Shown: positions 9,207-18,947 of the stretch, one piece after another | Layout: every line of letters starts with the position of its first letter | How positions within the stretch are numbered: position 1 is the stretch's first letter | Assembly: GCA_937625935.1 (NCBI GenBank) | Contig: OW569356.1 | Location: forward strand, 248,001-312,000 | DNA from: Tetramitus jugosus | Taxonomy: Eukaryota; Heterolobosea; Eutetramitea; Acrasida; Vahlkampfiidae | DNA length: 64,000 nucleotides | Reading direction: 5' to 3' | Notes under the pieces: generated by a model | What the model saw: the letters and a program-made list of their open reading frames with translations, nothing else | Databases searched by the model: none | Told to the model about the DNA's origin: nothing | Translations under genes and position numbers: made by a program

Positions 9207-10599
9207 ATGGCAGAAGTGGATGATCGCAGAAATAAAGCATTGAACAATTTGATGTCGAAACTTGTTCAACACCGAGAGTTTGAGAGTCAGGTGAAGAATA
9301 TGAGAGAGAATCAAAGAGACCTCAAAAAGCAATATAACAAAACGGAAGATGACTTGAAGGCATTGCAGTCAGTTGGACAAATTATTGGTGAGGTTTTGAA
9401 ACAGTTGGACGAAGAACGATGTATGTGTTGACGATTATTTTGTTTGTGGTTGTGGTGGATCAGATCTTTTATGTTGAAAATCATTTTATTGACATTCGTG
9501 TGTTCTTTCATTTCAACAACAGTTATCCTCAAGGCATCGAGTGGACCTCGTTATGTTGTCGGATGTCGTAAAAAGATTGACAAGACAAAGTTGACACCTA
9601 GCACGAGAGTGGCACTTGATATGACAACATTGACCATTATGAGAATATTGCCAAGAGAAATTGACCCTGTTGTGTTCAACATGGTTGAGCCAGAGGAGAA
9701 TGCAAAGAACAAGACATCATTCAACGCCATTGGTGGACTCAATGAACAGATTCGTGAGTTGAGAGAAGTCATTGAACTTCCATTGATCAATCCTGAGCTC
9801 TTTAAGCGTGTGGGTATCAAGGCACCAAAGGGTGTTCTTCTCTATGGTCCACCGGGCACTGGAAAGGTTTGTATCGTGAATGACTGTTCACTTTTTTTTT
9901 CGTACTTGTTCCCATCCACGTCCTTGTACTAACTCTCACATTTAAACTCCTAAATGATCACGATAGACCCTGATTGCAAGAGCAGTAGCCAGTAATATCG
10001 AAGCCAACTTCTTGAAGTGTGTCGCCAGTGCAATTGTAGATAAATATATTGGTGAGAGCGCTCGTGTGATTCGTGAAATGTTTGGATATGCTCGTGATCA
10101 TCAACCATGTATCATTTTTATGGATGAGATTGATGCCATCGGAGGAAGAAGATTCTCTGAAGGTACTTCTGCTGATCGTGAAATTCAGAGAACATTGATG
10201 GAGTTGTTGAACCAGATGGATGGTTTTGATGCAATGGGTCAAGTCAAGGTGATTATGGCCACGAATAGACCTGATGTTCTTGATACCGCTCTGTTGAGAC
10301 CTGGTCGATTGGACAGAAAGGTTGAAATTCCGTTGCCAAACGAACAAGGCAGACTCCAAGTTTTACAAATTCATGCAAGACACATAACCAAATACGGCGA
10401 AATCGACTATGATGCAATTGTAAAATTATCTGATGGTTTCAACGGTGCTGATTTGAGAAATGTTTGTACAGAAGCTGGTATGTTCGCCATTCGAGGAAAC
10501 AGAGATTATGTGATTCAGGAAGATTTCATGAAGGCTGTGAGAAAGGTTGCAGAAATGAAGAAGTTGGAAGCTCCTGCCCACACATACTCAAAATCATAA
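9207..10599 (+). CDS. PSMC6: 26S proteasome regulatory subunit RPT4 (AAA ATPase), three exons
   Basis: Model: join(9207..9420, 9523..9866, 9967..10599), 396 residues. Introns are 9421-9522 (GTATGT..CAG) and 9867-9966 (GTTTGT..TAG); both keep frame and restore family sequence. The protein has an N-terminal coiled coil, the OB segment ([23 protein letters not shown]), Walker A GPPGTGKT, the second region [12 protein letters not shown], the arginine-finger block ([11 protein letters not shown]) and the C-terminal AAA lid. These match RPT4/PSMC6 rather than the other five RPTs ([29 protein letters not shown]). It unfolds ubiquitinated substrates in the base of the 19S cap. Intron 2 falls between Lys and Thr of Walker A, so unspliced or mis-spliced transcripts cannot yield an active ATPase. 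The ATG at 9207 matches the usual start (MADPRD.. in human). Confidence 0.97.
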
Positions 10600-10655
10600 A
10601 CCAATAAGTATTTATGTAAAATTATTTTTTGTAAAATTCAATGTATTCACATCTT

Positions 10656-11498
10656 TTATGCCAAGCTGGATTGAGTGATTTGCTTGATGCCCTCCATTTG
10701 AAGGTTATCATTCTTGTCATTTGAGTTTTGGTGGCTTATCCGATGATCATTCTCCAACAGTTCCTGACAAGCCCTTCTTCCCTCCCAGGTGGCCCATTGA
10801 ACAACATGTTGACTATCTTGTTTCCATAGATCAGTTCGTTCGTCTTTGAGTAGGGTGTGTACAATTTCCGAGTGACCATTCCTTGCTGCTAATCGAATAG
10901 GGAGATTGTCATCAAAAGAGGGATCGACTCTTCGATCCATCAACAACAACTTTACAATCTCTAAGTGACCATTGAAACAAGCATCTCTCAGTGCACTATT
11001 GTGTCCTGCGGATGGGTCAACTCTTGAATCGTACAATAATCTTCTCACTACCTCTGTTCTTCCAAAAGCAACCGCTGTTCTGAGTGCAAAGTTGCTGAGC
11101 GCAGATGGATCCACACGATTATCACCCAAAAGATGATCCACGGCGCCAATACTTCCATAGAGCGCAGCATATCGTATTGTACAATTACTCTTTACACTGG
11201 GATCCACCAATCTGTCATCTTCCAACATTCGAAGCACCAGGTGAAAGTAACCTCTCTCGGATGCCCACTTGATTGCGAAATTATCGTTGTCGGATTTGTT
11301 CAGACATGCCCATCCAATCGAGGAAAGATGTTTGTTGAGAAGAAGGGGTCCTCGGTATATATCTCTGTTGGACAAGAATGAAAAGGAATAGAACCAAATA
11401 TCCCAAGGCAACACACTGTAGAGACTGTAGTTGTTTTCCCAGGAACAGGTTAGATCGACGTCGCGATCGACGATGCAGGAGTCATGGTCTGCAATCAT
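10656..11498 (-). CDS. F-box-like ankyrin-repeat protein
   Basis: 280 residues from the ATG at 11498 (the frame is open a few codons further, without another ATG). The N-terminal LPWDIWFYSFSFLSNRDIYRGPLLLNK resembles a divergent F-box (LP-x2-I....F.FL....). At least five ankyrin-type repeats follow, each ending ...DxRVDPS, for example ALRDACFNGHLEIVKLLLMD and PIRLAARNGHSEIVHTLLKD. The repeats lack the classic GxTPLHxA hairpin and instead begin N.x.LR.A, a degenerate form seen in amoeba and giant-virus ankyrin proteins. If the F-box is real it would be an SCF substrate receptor; otherwise it is a generic scaffold. The F-box call is tentative and the ankyrin call firm. Confidence 0.75.
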   Translation of the reverse strand: MIADHDSCIVDRDVDLTCSWENNYSLYSVLPWDIWFYSFSFLSNRDIYRGPLLLNKHLSSIGWACLNKSDNDNFAIKWASERGYFHLVLRMLEDDRLVDPSVKSNCTIRYAALYGSIGAVDHLLGDNRVDPSALSNFALRTAVAFGRTEVVRRLLYDSRVDPSAGHNSALRDACFNGHLEIVKLLLMDRRVDPSFDDNLPIRLAARNGHSEIVHTLLKDERTDLWKQDSQHVVQWATWEGRRACQELLENDHRISHQNSNDKNDNLQMEGIKQITQSSLA

Positions 11499-11994
11499 TG
11501 TAGTAATCAATAGAATTTCGTTTTGTGTTGATCAACTGTTGATTTATTTATTTCAATGAAGCAGATCTCTTGAGCCACTCATCGCGATTACAACCAGTGA
11601 TTTTGTATTCACCCAGTTTGTGCAATTTTCGCGCCAAAACCCAAAAAAGAAGTTCAAAAATGGTCGGTGAAACGTTCCCAAATCGCTTCAAAGTTGCTGT
11701 TTGCTTGTCGTGTGTGCCAAATCGAAAAAACAAACAGTGTGGAATTTGCTGTCCATAACATACATGAGTCACCAGCATCATTGTGCACCCTCAATTATAC
11801 AACACCACATCTCACAGACCCCCACCAAGTGATTCCTCCCACCCATTTTCTCATTTTTTTTTCAACTTGGAACCCAAAAGCCAAAACAAAAATATTTTTC
11901 ACAACAACAACAACAAACACGAGGGACAAAGAGACAAAACAACAAAACACGTCTTTTGCTCATTCACTAATATCATCATTCATTTTCAACAAAC
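11499..11994. other. Divergent intergenic region with an E2F-like palindrome
   Basis: About 500 bp between the ankyrin gene (minus) and the CK1/TTBK kinase (plus). It contains TTTTCGCGCCAAAA at 11626-11639. Two overlapping open frames (plus 11667-12038, minus 11548-11781) have no family features. The part next to the kinase is rich in CAACAA triplets, typical of leaders in this window. Confidence 0.45.
11626..11639. promoter_or_regulatory. E2F/DP-like site
   Basis: TTTTCGCGCCAAAA matches the E2F consensus TTTSGCGCSAAA closely. It lies about 130 bp upstream of the ankyrin gene and 356 bp upstream of the kinase. Function is inferred from the motif only. Confidence 0.4.
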
Positions 11995-13428
11995 ATGTCA
12001 TTCAACAACAACAACAACAACAACAATACGATCATTAAACCGGGTACCATCATACGAAATCATTACAGGATACAAGAATCACTGGGTTCTGGTTCCTTTG
12101 GTGAAATTTATTCGGCTGTTGACCTGCTGAACAACAATAGAGAAGTTGCACTCAAGATTGAACGAGTCAACACCAAAAAAACCATTTTAAAATTGGAGAT
12201 TTTAGCTCTCAAGCACCTCCAATCGTGTCCCAAGGTTGTTCGCTATGTTCACTGTGGACAGTGTCGCATCAGAGACAATCATGAAATTAAATTTTTGGCA
12301 ATGGAGAAATTGGGTCATAATTTGGCTCAGTTGCGCAAGGATTATGGTCAAGGTGACACCAACAAACTACGCTTATCACTCAGTACGACAGTGAGACTCG
12401 GAATTCAAATGATTGATTGCTTGGAGGGTGTTCATCGATTGGGATACGTTCACAGAGATATTAAACCATCGAATTTTGTCATTGATCAACTCCCTGCTAC
12501 TACTAATGCTGCTACTATTGCTAATGATACTGCTAATAATACACGGTTGAACACACAGGACACGTCTTCAGAAGACAATCATTCAGAGAAGAATAAGAAT
12601 AATAGTAGTAGTGGTGGTAGTAGTGGTAGTAGTGGTAGCAAAAATGTTTACATTATTGATTTTGGATTGGCAAGGCGTTACATTACGGCATCTGGTGTGA
12701 TTCGACCAGCGAGGAGTGTCGCAGGATTCAGAGGAACAGTTCGTTATGCATCGATTGGATCTCATGAACAAAAAGAGTTGGGTCCACATGATGACATGTG
12801 GAGTGTCTTTTATAGCATGGTAGAGTTTGCAACAGGCAGTCTTCCATGGATGCGAATGAAGGACAAGAGTCAAGTACTTGCACTCAAAAAACAGTACAAC
12901 AATGACAGCCTCGTCTCGACGCTACCCAACGAATTTAGCTTATTTATGAAGCATCTGCAGTCGCTCGCATATGCACAATTGCCGGATTATCAGTACTTGA
13001 GGGACTTGATGAGGGCTATTTGTCAAGAAAATAACTATCAACTGGACGATCCATATGACTGGGAGATGTCTGATCTCAGGAGAAATGACACGGGGCAACA
13101 ACAGCAACACAAGCCAAATCAAGCCATCTCATCCAAGAAGCAACCAAAGCCAGCTCTTCGGTCTCAACCACAACTCTCACCAGCTACGACACGTTCGACA
13201 GCAACATCCAAACAAGTCACAAGTTTACCCAGTCGAAGTACGTTGTACTCTTCGACAACGGACAAGAACACGTCACAGTATCCAACACCAGTTTGGAACA
13301 ACAACAGTCACAACAGTAACCAATATCACCAACAAAAAGTGGGCTACAATCGACTGGGTGATGGATATGTGGAAGATACAGACGGAGAGCTCATCCAAAA
13401 CAAAAAGTGCTGCTGTTGTGTCATGTGA
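11995..13428 (+). CDS. CK1-superfamily protein kinase, tau-tubulin-kinase type, with CaaX-like tail
   Basis: 477 residues. Kinase domain about 20-345: glycine loop LGSGSFGEIYSA, VALKIE (catalytic Lys), HRDIKPSNF (Asp155), DFG (Asp222), and the CK1-group block AGFRGTVRYASIGSHEQKE followed by HDDMWSVFYSMVEFATGSLPW. GFRGTVRYAS and the RPARS segment before it favour tau-tubulin kinases over canonical CK1. An Asn/Ser/Thr-rich insertion of about 50 residues separates the catalytic loop from DFG. The tail after 345 is disordered, rich in Gln/Ser/Asn, and ends KKCCCCVM; the last four residues CCVM fit a CaaX box (X = Met suggests farnesylation), with two further cysteines for palmitoylation. I infer membrane anchoring. 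The start codon precedes a poly-Asn run directly. Confidence 0.93.
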   Translation: MSFNNNNNNNNTIIKPGTIIRNHYRIQESLGSGSFGEIYSAVDLLNNNREVALKIERVNTKKTILKLEILALKHLQSCPKVVRYVHCGQCRIRDNHEIKFLAMEKLGHNLAQLRKDYGQGDTNKLRLSLSTTVRLGIQMIDCLEGVHRLGYVHRDIKPSNFVIDQLPATTNAATIANDTANNTRLNTQDTSSEDNHSEKNKNNSSSGGSSGSSGSKNVYIIDFGLARRYITASGVIRPARSVAGFRGTVRYASIGSHEQKELGPHDDMWSVFYSMVEFATGSLPWMRMKDKSQVLALKKQYNNDSLVSTLPNEFSLFMKHLQSLAYAQLPDYQYLRDLMRAICQENNYQLDDPYDWEMSDLRRNDTGQQQQHKPNQAISSKKQPKPALRSQPQLSPATTRSTATSKQVTSLPSRSTLYSSTTDKNTSQYPTPVWNNNSHNSNQYHQQKVGYNRLGDGYVEDTDGELIQNKKCCCCVM

Positions 13429-13542
13429 TCTCCGACCACAACGGCAGTTGGACAAATTTAATTTGCCGCCCAAACCCGACCCGACAGCAACATCGATCGG
13501 ATCCGAAAACACAGAAAACAAATCACAACATTGTCGTCACGG

Positions 13543-14580
13543 ATGAGCAAAGCGGCGAATGAAACTGTTGTCTCTGGTAGTAGCAGTAGCAACAACGACA
13601 ACAACAACAACAATCGCATCATGATCTATTTTGCGATTGGATTGATCATGGTTGGTTGTTGCTCCAATGTTGTCATTCTGGAACTCATGCTCAACATTGA
13701 TTCACACTGCGGATCACTTGTCACGATTGCTCAATTCTTGTTCATTACTGCAACCAGTATGGGCGGTCAATTTGAACCCAAAAGCTATTGGAAATTGAAA
13801 CAGAGGACAATACCACTCTATTTTCACTTGATTCTTGTTGCTCTCTTCTTTGGACAGAGCATCATCAATAATTTGGCATTTGGTTTCCACATATCTATGC
13901 CCCTACACAGCATATTCCGCTCTGGTTCATTGATTATGAATTTGTTGATTGGTGTCTTGTTTTTCAAGTTGAGAGTGCCGTGGTCCAAGATCTCGTGTGT
14001 CATTGCCATCGTACTGGGCATCATGTGTGCCACGTTTGCCTCCTCTCAAAATGTGAGAGAAAACAAGGAGAATGTCTACAATCAAAAGGTAGAGTTCAGT
14101 ACGTGGGCCCTGGGCATCTGCTTGTTGACATTGTCTCAGATTATGAGTGGCCTGTTGGGCAACTTGCAAGAGTACGCCTATCAGAAATGGGGCAACAATT
14201 GGCGTGAAAACGTGTTTTACTCTCATTTGTTGTCACTTCCATTGTTTATCCTGTTTAGCTCTGGACTCAAATCATCCATCATCAAATTCAATGAACAACC
14301 CATTGCATGGCTGTACATGATACTCAACATCTTGACGCAGTTTATGTGCATTCGAGGAGTCTATCTGATGACTTCAATCTCAGGAACACTGGCCACCACT
14401 CTGACGATTACGATCAGAAAGTTTGTCAGTCTAATCATCAGTGTCCTCTGGTTTGGCAGTCATGTCCGATTTGGGCATTATCTTGCATCCGCCCTAGTGT
14501 TTGGTGGAGGTTGCGCATTTGCGTTGGTCAAGGATGAACAAGAAGAACCCAAGGAAGTCTCAAAGAAAAAGAATGAATAA
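13543..14580 (+). CDS. SLC35B4: Nucleotide-sugar transporter, SLC35B4/Yea4 family (UDP-GlcNAc/UDP-xylose type)
   Basis: 345 residues from the first ATG (13543). Segments match SLC35B4: CCSNVVILELML, SLVTIAQFLFI, SIINNLAFGFHISMPLHSIF, FRSGSLIMNLLIG, FMCIRGVYLMT and TLTITIRKFVSLIISVLWF. Roughly ten hydrophobic helices are visible. These carriers exchange cytosolic UDP-GlcNAc or UDP-xylose for UMP across the ER or Golgi membrane. The C-terminus is charged and Lys-rich (KKKNE), which could act as a di-lysine-like ER retrieval signal, although K(x)Kxx is not exact. The gene follows the kinase by 114 bp in the same direction. Substrate choice cannot be read from the sequence. Confidence 0.9.
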   Translation: MSKAANETVVSGSSSSNNDNNNNNRIMIYFAIGLIMVGCCSNVVILELMLNIDSHCGSLVTIAQFLFITATSMGGQFEPKSYWKLKQRTIPLYFHLILVALFFGQSIINNLAFGFHISMPLHSIFRSGSLIMNLLIGVLFFKLRVPWSKISCVIAIVLGIMCATFASSQNVRENKENVYNQKVEFSTWALGICLLTLSQIMSGLLGNLQEYAYQKWGNNWRENVFYSHLLSLPLFILFSSGLKSSIIKFNEQPIAWLYMILNILTQFMCIRGVYLMTSISGTLATTLTITIRKFVSLIISVLWFGSHVRFGHYLASALVFGGGCAFALVKDEQEEPKEVSKKKNE

Positions 14581-15023
14581 GATCACATCCATTCACTCGC
14601 TTACGTGCCTATTAATTATCTGTGCACAATCATTTTTATTTCTGTTGGTCGCACCTCTGAGCTACCAGTTTTTGACAAACAATCTTTCCCATACATGGCT
14701 AATCTATTTCAGAAGTGTCGATTGATTTTGATTCCGATTCATAATTAGGAAAAGCTTGACCTGTCTGTAAGCTCGTGTAAATTTAAAGTCCTATTCTTTT
14801 CCTTTTGCAGGGAATGCAAGCACGCCGGAGACAACGGCTGAAAACTTGTCTCACGCATTATTTTCGATTCTTCACCCAACAGAGAGAAGTGATATTGAAA
14901 TAGAGACTTTAGTATTAACTTCCATTCATATATATCCTTCCAAAAAGCACTATTCGAGTTATGAGACTTAGTCTGTGAGGAAGAGCAAAAACGCTGAAAA
15001 ACAAAGTCGTCTTCAAGCCACTC
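14581..15023. other. Intergenic region with a possible 44-nt leader intron
   Basis: 443 bp between two plus-strand genes. A candidate intron, 14767-14810, begins GTAAGC and ends in the pyrimidine-rich CTTTTCCTTTTGCAG; it would lie in the 5' leader of the LRR gene. It is shorter than the other introns of the window, so this is weak. Nothing else is recognised. Confidence 0.3.
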
Positions 15024-16859
15024 ATGTATCGTGCGATGAAGCGGAAGTATTCTGAAGTGTTCCCCAATGCGGGAGCATACAACCCTTGTTTCGTTACAAA
15101 CAACAAGAAACGATTGTTGGGAAGTGTTGATGATCCAGTTAAGCTATGTCGTCCTGGACTCTTCTCTCGATCTCATCCTCAATCTCTCATTGAACTCTGT
15201 AGAACAATACCTTCTGATATAGTAGTTCATGTTCTTCTTCCGTTCGTTGAGAGTCACCTCGTTATCACCCAACAGGACGATCAAAACCACCGCGATCACT
15301 CGTTCTTGTTGAAGAGAATGTTCGGGTACTTTGCAACTGATTGCAACAGGTCAATTTATCCTTTGTTTCCTCGTGTAGAATATCGATTCACCGTGAAAGA
15401 AGTAGGTTTCCATTGTATTTCCGGTGAGTTTGATCCAACATTCTGGGGTCAAGTGAAGGTACTTTCCTTTTCATTGAAAGAGAACCATTTGAAAGTATTG
15501 ATGGAAAGGATTGTATCTAGTGTGAGAATGTTGTTTGAGATTGGAAAACCCTTTCGATTGCAAAGGATTTCTCTTCCTTCATTCTTCACGAGTGAATGTC
15601 ATGATTGTATCACCCAGTCTATTCAATCGCATCCCACAACTCTTCAACGAAACTTAACAACGATTGAAAGTGTAGAGTTGTCACATGACAATGTAGTGAA
15701 GTACCTCAGTTGTTGTCCAAATCTAAAGACTCTATCATTTCCATTGGATCATCGTCTGTGGTACTCTAGTCCACAAAACGAACTCATTAATGAATGTGAT
15801 CAGAAAGCAGTATCCAAGATGGTCGAGGTTGTGAATTCGCACAAACACGTTGAGCATCTATCTCTTGGGAATGGTTGGCAAAGGTGTGCTGTTCAACTAC
15901 TTAATGTCCCCTCTCTCGTTTCCCTCTCACTGTACAACTTCTCATGGAACAACCTGCACATGACTAATGTAAACAAGGGAATGAAAAAAGTTGTTCTGGA
16001 TGCCAATGACACTCTTATTTCCAACATGTTGATTCAGTGCCCTTGCATAGAGGAGTTATGGGTGATCCGCTCAGCTTTTCAACCATCTTCAATTACAGGA
16101 GTGGGTTTGATGCAGATTTCCAATTGTCTTTCCCTAAAGAAACTTCTCTTACAATCTATAGAGAAATTTCAAGACGGAAAGTTAGCCAAACTCGCTCAGA
16201 TGCCGAACCTTGAAGAATTGGTCTTGAGAGACTGTAGTGTAACAAAGAATGGATTGAAACGACTCTTTTCTCCTCGGGGTGCACTTCAAAGAGTAGTTAT
16301 ACACAAATCCCGAGCAAAGGGGGATATGTTCCACTCATTACCAAGAATTATCTCCTTGGATGAACTGGAAGTATCAGAGACAATCTTGACTCAGAGGGAC
16401 TTAGTATATCTCCTTCGAAGTGCACAGATTAAGAAATTGAAGATATCTCTATCCAAAAACAGCAGTACTGGCATGAACGAGTTGACGGAGGTTCTATCTT
16501 CATGGAAGGCTCCCAATTACTCATTGTCTGAACTTCATGTGATCAATTACGCTTTCTCGATCGAACAAGTCGTCCAACTCTGCCGAATGCTCCCAAACTT
16601 GAAGTATCTCTACGTATCTCTGAGTCAAAATTTCCTTGATTACCTCTCAGCACTCACCCATTCTCTTTGTCGAACAAGACTATTGGAGTTGGGATTCTAT
16701 TACTGTGACACCCGACACGAACAACACTCACTACTTATCCGAAGTCAGAACCTCTCCATCTGCCCTCGCCTGGCATCTATTTTGCAATGGTCTTACGAAC
16801 GACCCACAAACCAACCAGACCTCCACCTCATTGTATCCCCACTGAACCTCCTTCATTAA
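15024..16859 (+). CDS. Leucine-rich-repeat protein with F-box-like N-terminus
   Basis: 611 residues, single exon. After a basic N-terminus, TIPSDIVVHVLLPFVESHLV resembles the first helix of an F-box or a divergent amoebal F-box. From about residue 200 onward there are irregular LRRs of the cysteine/F-box type (LSLYNFSWNNL, LSLKKLLLQSIEKFQ, MPNLEELVLRDCSVTKNGLK, LDELEVSETILTQRDL, LPNLKYLYVSLS). The overall design is that of an FBXL receptor, common in Naegleria. It is free of poly-Asn tracts, unlike most neighbours. Function unknown; I would treat the F-box as probable but unproven. Confidence 0.72.
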   Translation: MYRAMKRKYSEVFPNAGAYNPCFVTNNKKRLLGSVDDPVKLCRPGLFSRSHPQSLIELCRTIPSDIVVHVLLPFVESHLVITQQDDQNHRDHSFLLKRMFGYFATDCNRSIYPLFPRVEYRFTVKEVGFHCISGEFDPTFWGQVKVLSFSLKENHLKVLMERIVSSVRMLFEIGKPFRLQRISLPSFFTSECHDCITQSIQSHPTTLQRNLTTIESVELSHDNVVKYLSCCPNLKTLSFPLDHRLWYSSPQNELINECDQKAVSKMVEVVNSHKHVEHLSLGNGWQRCAVQLLNVPSLVSLSLYNFSWNNLHMTNVNKGMKKVVLDANDTLISNMLIQCPCIEELWVIRSAFQPSSITGVGLMQISNCLSLKKLLLQSIEKFQDGKLAKLAQMPNLEELVLRDCSVTKNGLKRLFSPRGALQRVVIHKSRAKGDMFHSLPRIISLDELEVSETILTQRDLVYLLRSAQIKKLKISLSKNSSTGMNELTEVLSSWKAPNYSLSELHVINYAFSIEQVVQLCRMLPNLKYLYVSLSQNFLDYLSALTHSLCRTRLLELGFYYCDTRHEQHSLLIRSQNLSICPRLASILQWSYERPTNQPDLHLIVSPLNLLH

Positions 16860-16988
16860 TCTCATTGAATCATCAAACAAAAATTTGATGAAAATGGCGG
16901 CAAAAATTTGCCACATGTGAAAAAACACAACAAACACTTCTCAACAACAGCAAGTAATATAATAAACACATCAAAAAACATCATCATC

Positions 16989-18947
16989 ATGGCAACAAAC
17001 AGTGATGCAAAATCCTTATTTCTCTCATTGACTGGTGGTCTCAAATTCAACAACAAAAAATACAAGACGGACATTGAAAAATTCAAGAGTGGAACCGTGT
17101 CGAGAGTAGGTGATGTTGTGATTACGGACTCTAGCAAACAAAACAATCAACTTTCACACATGAACAATACCAAATTATCATCATTTATTCCAGTGAACAA
17201 TTTGGATTTCTTTGGAAATTCTAATCATACATCAACAACAACAACAACATCAACAACAGCAACTACTACGACTACTACGAACGAGAGTAGTGATCATGAT
17301 GAGAATGAATCAAGTGATGATGAGAGTGAAGCAGATGACAACACTACCACAAACAATAACAATAGTAGCAACAGTGATGATGATGATGACGATGAGCAAG
17401 AGAGTGTCAACAACAACAACAACAACAATACTCATCATCAACGCAACACATTGACCCATGATGAAATTCAACAATTGAGAAAAAAGAACAAAATCTATGT
17501 GAGGGGCACAGATCCAATCCCATGTCCAATCGAACACTTTTCACAACTAAAGTCCATTGTTCGACCCTATCTATTGAAGAATATACAACAAGAGTACATG
17601 AACCCTACGCCTGTTCAAATGCAAACACTTGGTATTCTCATTCCACCACCAGTATCATCATCATCACAATCATCACAATCATCATCATCACTGAAAAACA
17701 AGCAGAGAGAATTGTTGGTGAGTGCACCTACAGGTTCAGGAAAGACTGCATCGTTTGTCATTCCGATTCTACACGATTTGAAAGCACCTGAAAAAACAAT
17801 TGGTTTCAGAGCAGTGGTCATTGCTCCTACACGTGTTCTCGCCGAACAAATCTATCAAGTGTTTCTGACGTTTGCACGAGGAAAGAGTTGGTCCATCAAA
17901 TGCGTCACTGATGAGAGCTTGAACAAACTGAGAGAACAATTGACTTCACTCAAGAATGATATCCTAGTGGCTACACCACTCAAATTGATTACTTTGATTC
18001 GTGAGGGTATTGTCTCTATGGCTCACGTGCAGCGATTGGTGTTTGATGAGGCTGATCGCTTGTTCGATATGGGATTTGCAGAGCAGATTGATGAAGTCTT
18101 GTCCGCCTGTACCCATCCTCAATTGAGAAAGTTGTTGTTTAGTGCGACGATACCGTTGGGAGTTGAACAATTGGCAAGCACCATTCTCAACGATCCCATT
18201 CGCATCTCCATTGGTGTCAAGAACTCTGGAGCAGAGACGATTGAACAAAAGTTGGAGTTTTGTGGAACAGATGCAGGAAAGTTGTTGGCTCTGCGATCTC
18301 GCATACGTCAGGGACTGAGACCACCTGTTCTCATCTTTGTTCAGAGCATTGATCGAGCAAGGCAGCTATACAATGAGCTGCTGTATGATCAGTACAGTGT
18401 GGACTATATTCACGGTGGAAGAAGTGAGAACCAGACGAGACAAGTTGTGAACAACTTCCGTCTCGGTAAGATTTGGGCATTGATCTCAACAGATGTCATG
18501 GCTCGTGGTCTCGATTTCAAAGGTGTCAGCTGTGTTATCAATTATGATTTCCCTGTGAGTATTGTGTCGTACATTCATCGTATTGGTCGTACGGGTCGTG
18601 CGGGACAACAAGGTGAGGCCATCACCTACTTTACGTATGATGACATTCCACTGCTCAAGAATATTGCGAATGTGATGAGAAAGTCTGGCTGCGAAGTGCC
18701 AGAGTGGATGCTGCACATGAAGAAGGTGAGCAGCAAGGAATTGGCTAATACTGTCATCAAACAAGCCACAGAGAGCAAGAGAGGTCGCTTTGCTCACAGC
18801 AAGTTCAAGAAGGACAACAAGAAACCAACACAACCACGTGACACAACAAGCAAGCAACAACAACAGAAGAAGCAGAAGAGACAAGAACGGCCAGCGTCAT
18901 CAACCGAAGAATCAAAGAGGAAGAACAAGAAGCCTCGCACGAAATAA
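16989..18947 (+). CDS. DDX52: DEAD-box RNA helicase DDX52/Rok1
   Basis: 652 residues from the ATG at 16989; upstream codons are open but lack an ATG. Motifs: Q-motif TPVQMQ, I APTGSGKT (246-253), Ia APTRVLAEQ, Ib TPLKLI, II DEAD (353-356), III SAT, IV FVQSIDRARQLY, V STDVMARGLDFKGV, VI HRIGRTGRAG. The spacer IYVRGTDPIPCPIEHFSQL and the paired VQSI(D/E)RA and FKGVxxVINYDFP blocks identify DDX52/Rok1, which acts in early cleavage of pre-rRNA (18S branch) in the nucleolus. The N-terminal 150 residues are disordered and carry acidic plus Asn/Thr triplet tracts. A short Ser/Gln insertion precedes motif I. The C-terminus is basic (RKNKKPRTK). Confidence 0.95.
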   Translation: MATNSDAKSLFLSLTGGLKFNNKKYKTDIEKFKSGTVSRVGDVVITDSSKQNNQLSHMNNTKLSSFIPVNNLDFFGNSNHTSTTTTTSTTATTTTTTNESSDHDENESSDDESEADDNTTTNNNNSSNSDDDDDDEQESVNNNNNNNTHHQRNTLTHDEIQQLRKKNKIYVRGTDPIPCPIEHFSQLKSIVRPYLLKNIQQEYMNPTPVQMQTLGILIPPPVSSSSQSSQSSSSLKNKQRELLVSAPTGSGKTASFVIPILHDLKAPEKTIGFRAVVIAPTRVLAEQIYQVFLTFARGKSWSIKCVTDESLNKLREQLTSLKNDILVATPLKLITLIREGIVSMAHVQRLVFDEADRLFDMGFAEQIDEVLSACTHPQLRKLLFSATIPLGVEQLASTILNDPIRISIGVKNSGAETIEQKLEFCGTDAGKLLALRSRIRQGLRPPVLIFVQSIDRARQLYNELLYDQYSVDYIHGGRSENQTRQVVNNFRLGKIWALISTDVMARGLDFKGVSCVINYDFPVSIVSYIHRIGRTGRAGQQGEAITYFTYDDIPLLKNIANVMRKSGCEVPEWMLHMKKVSSKELANTVIKQATESKRGRFAHSKFKKDNKKPTQPRDTTSKQQQQKKQKRQERPASSTEESKRKNKKPRTK

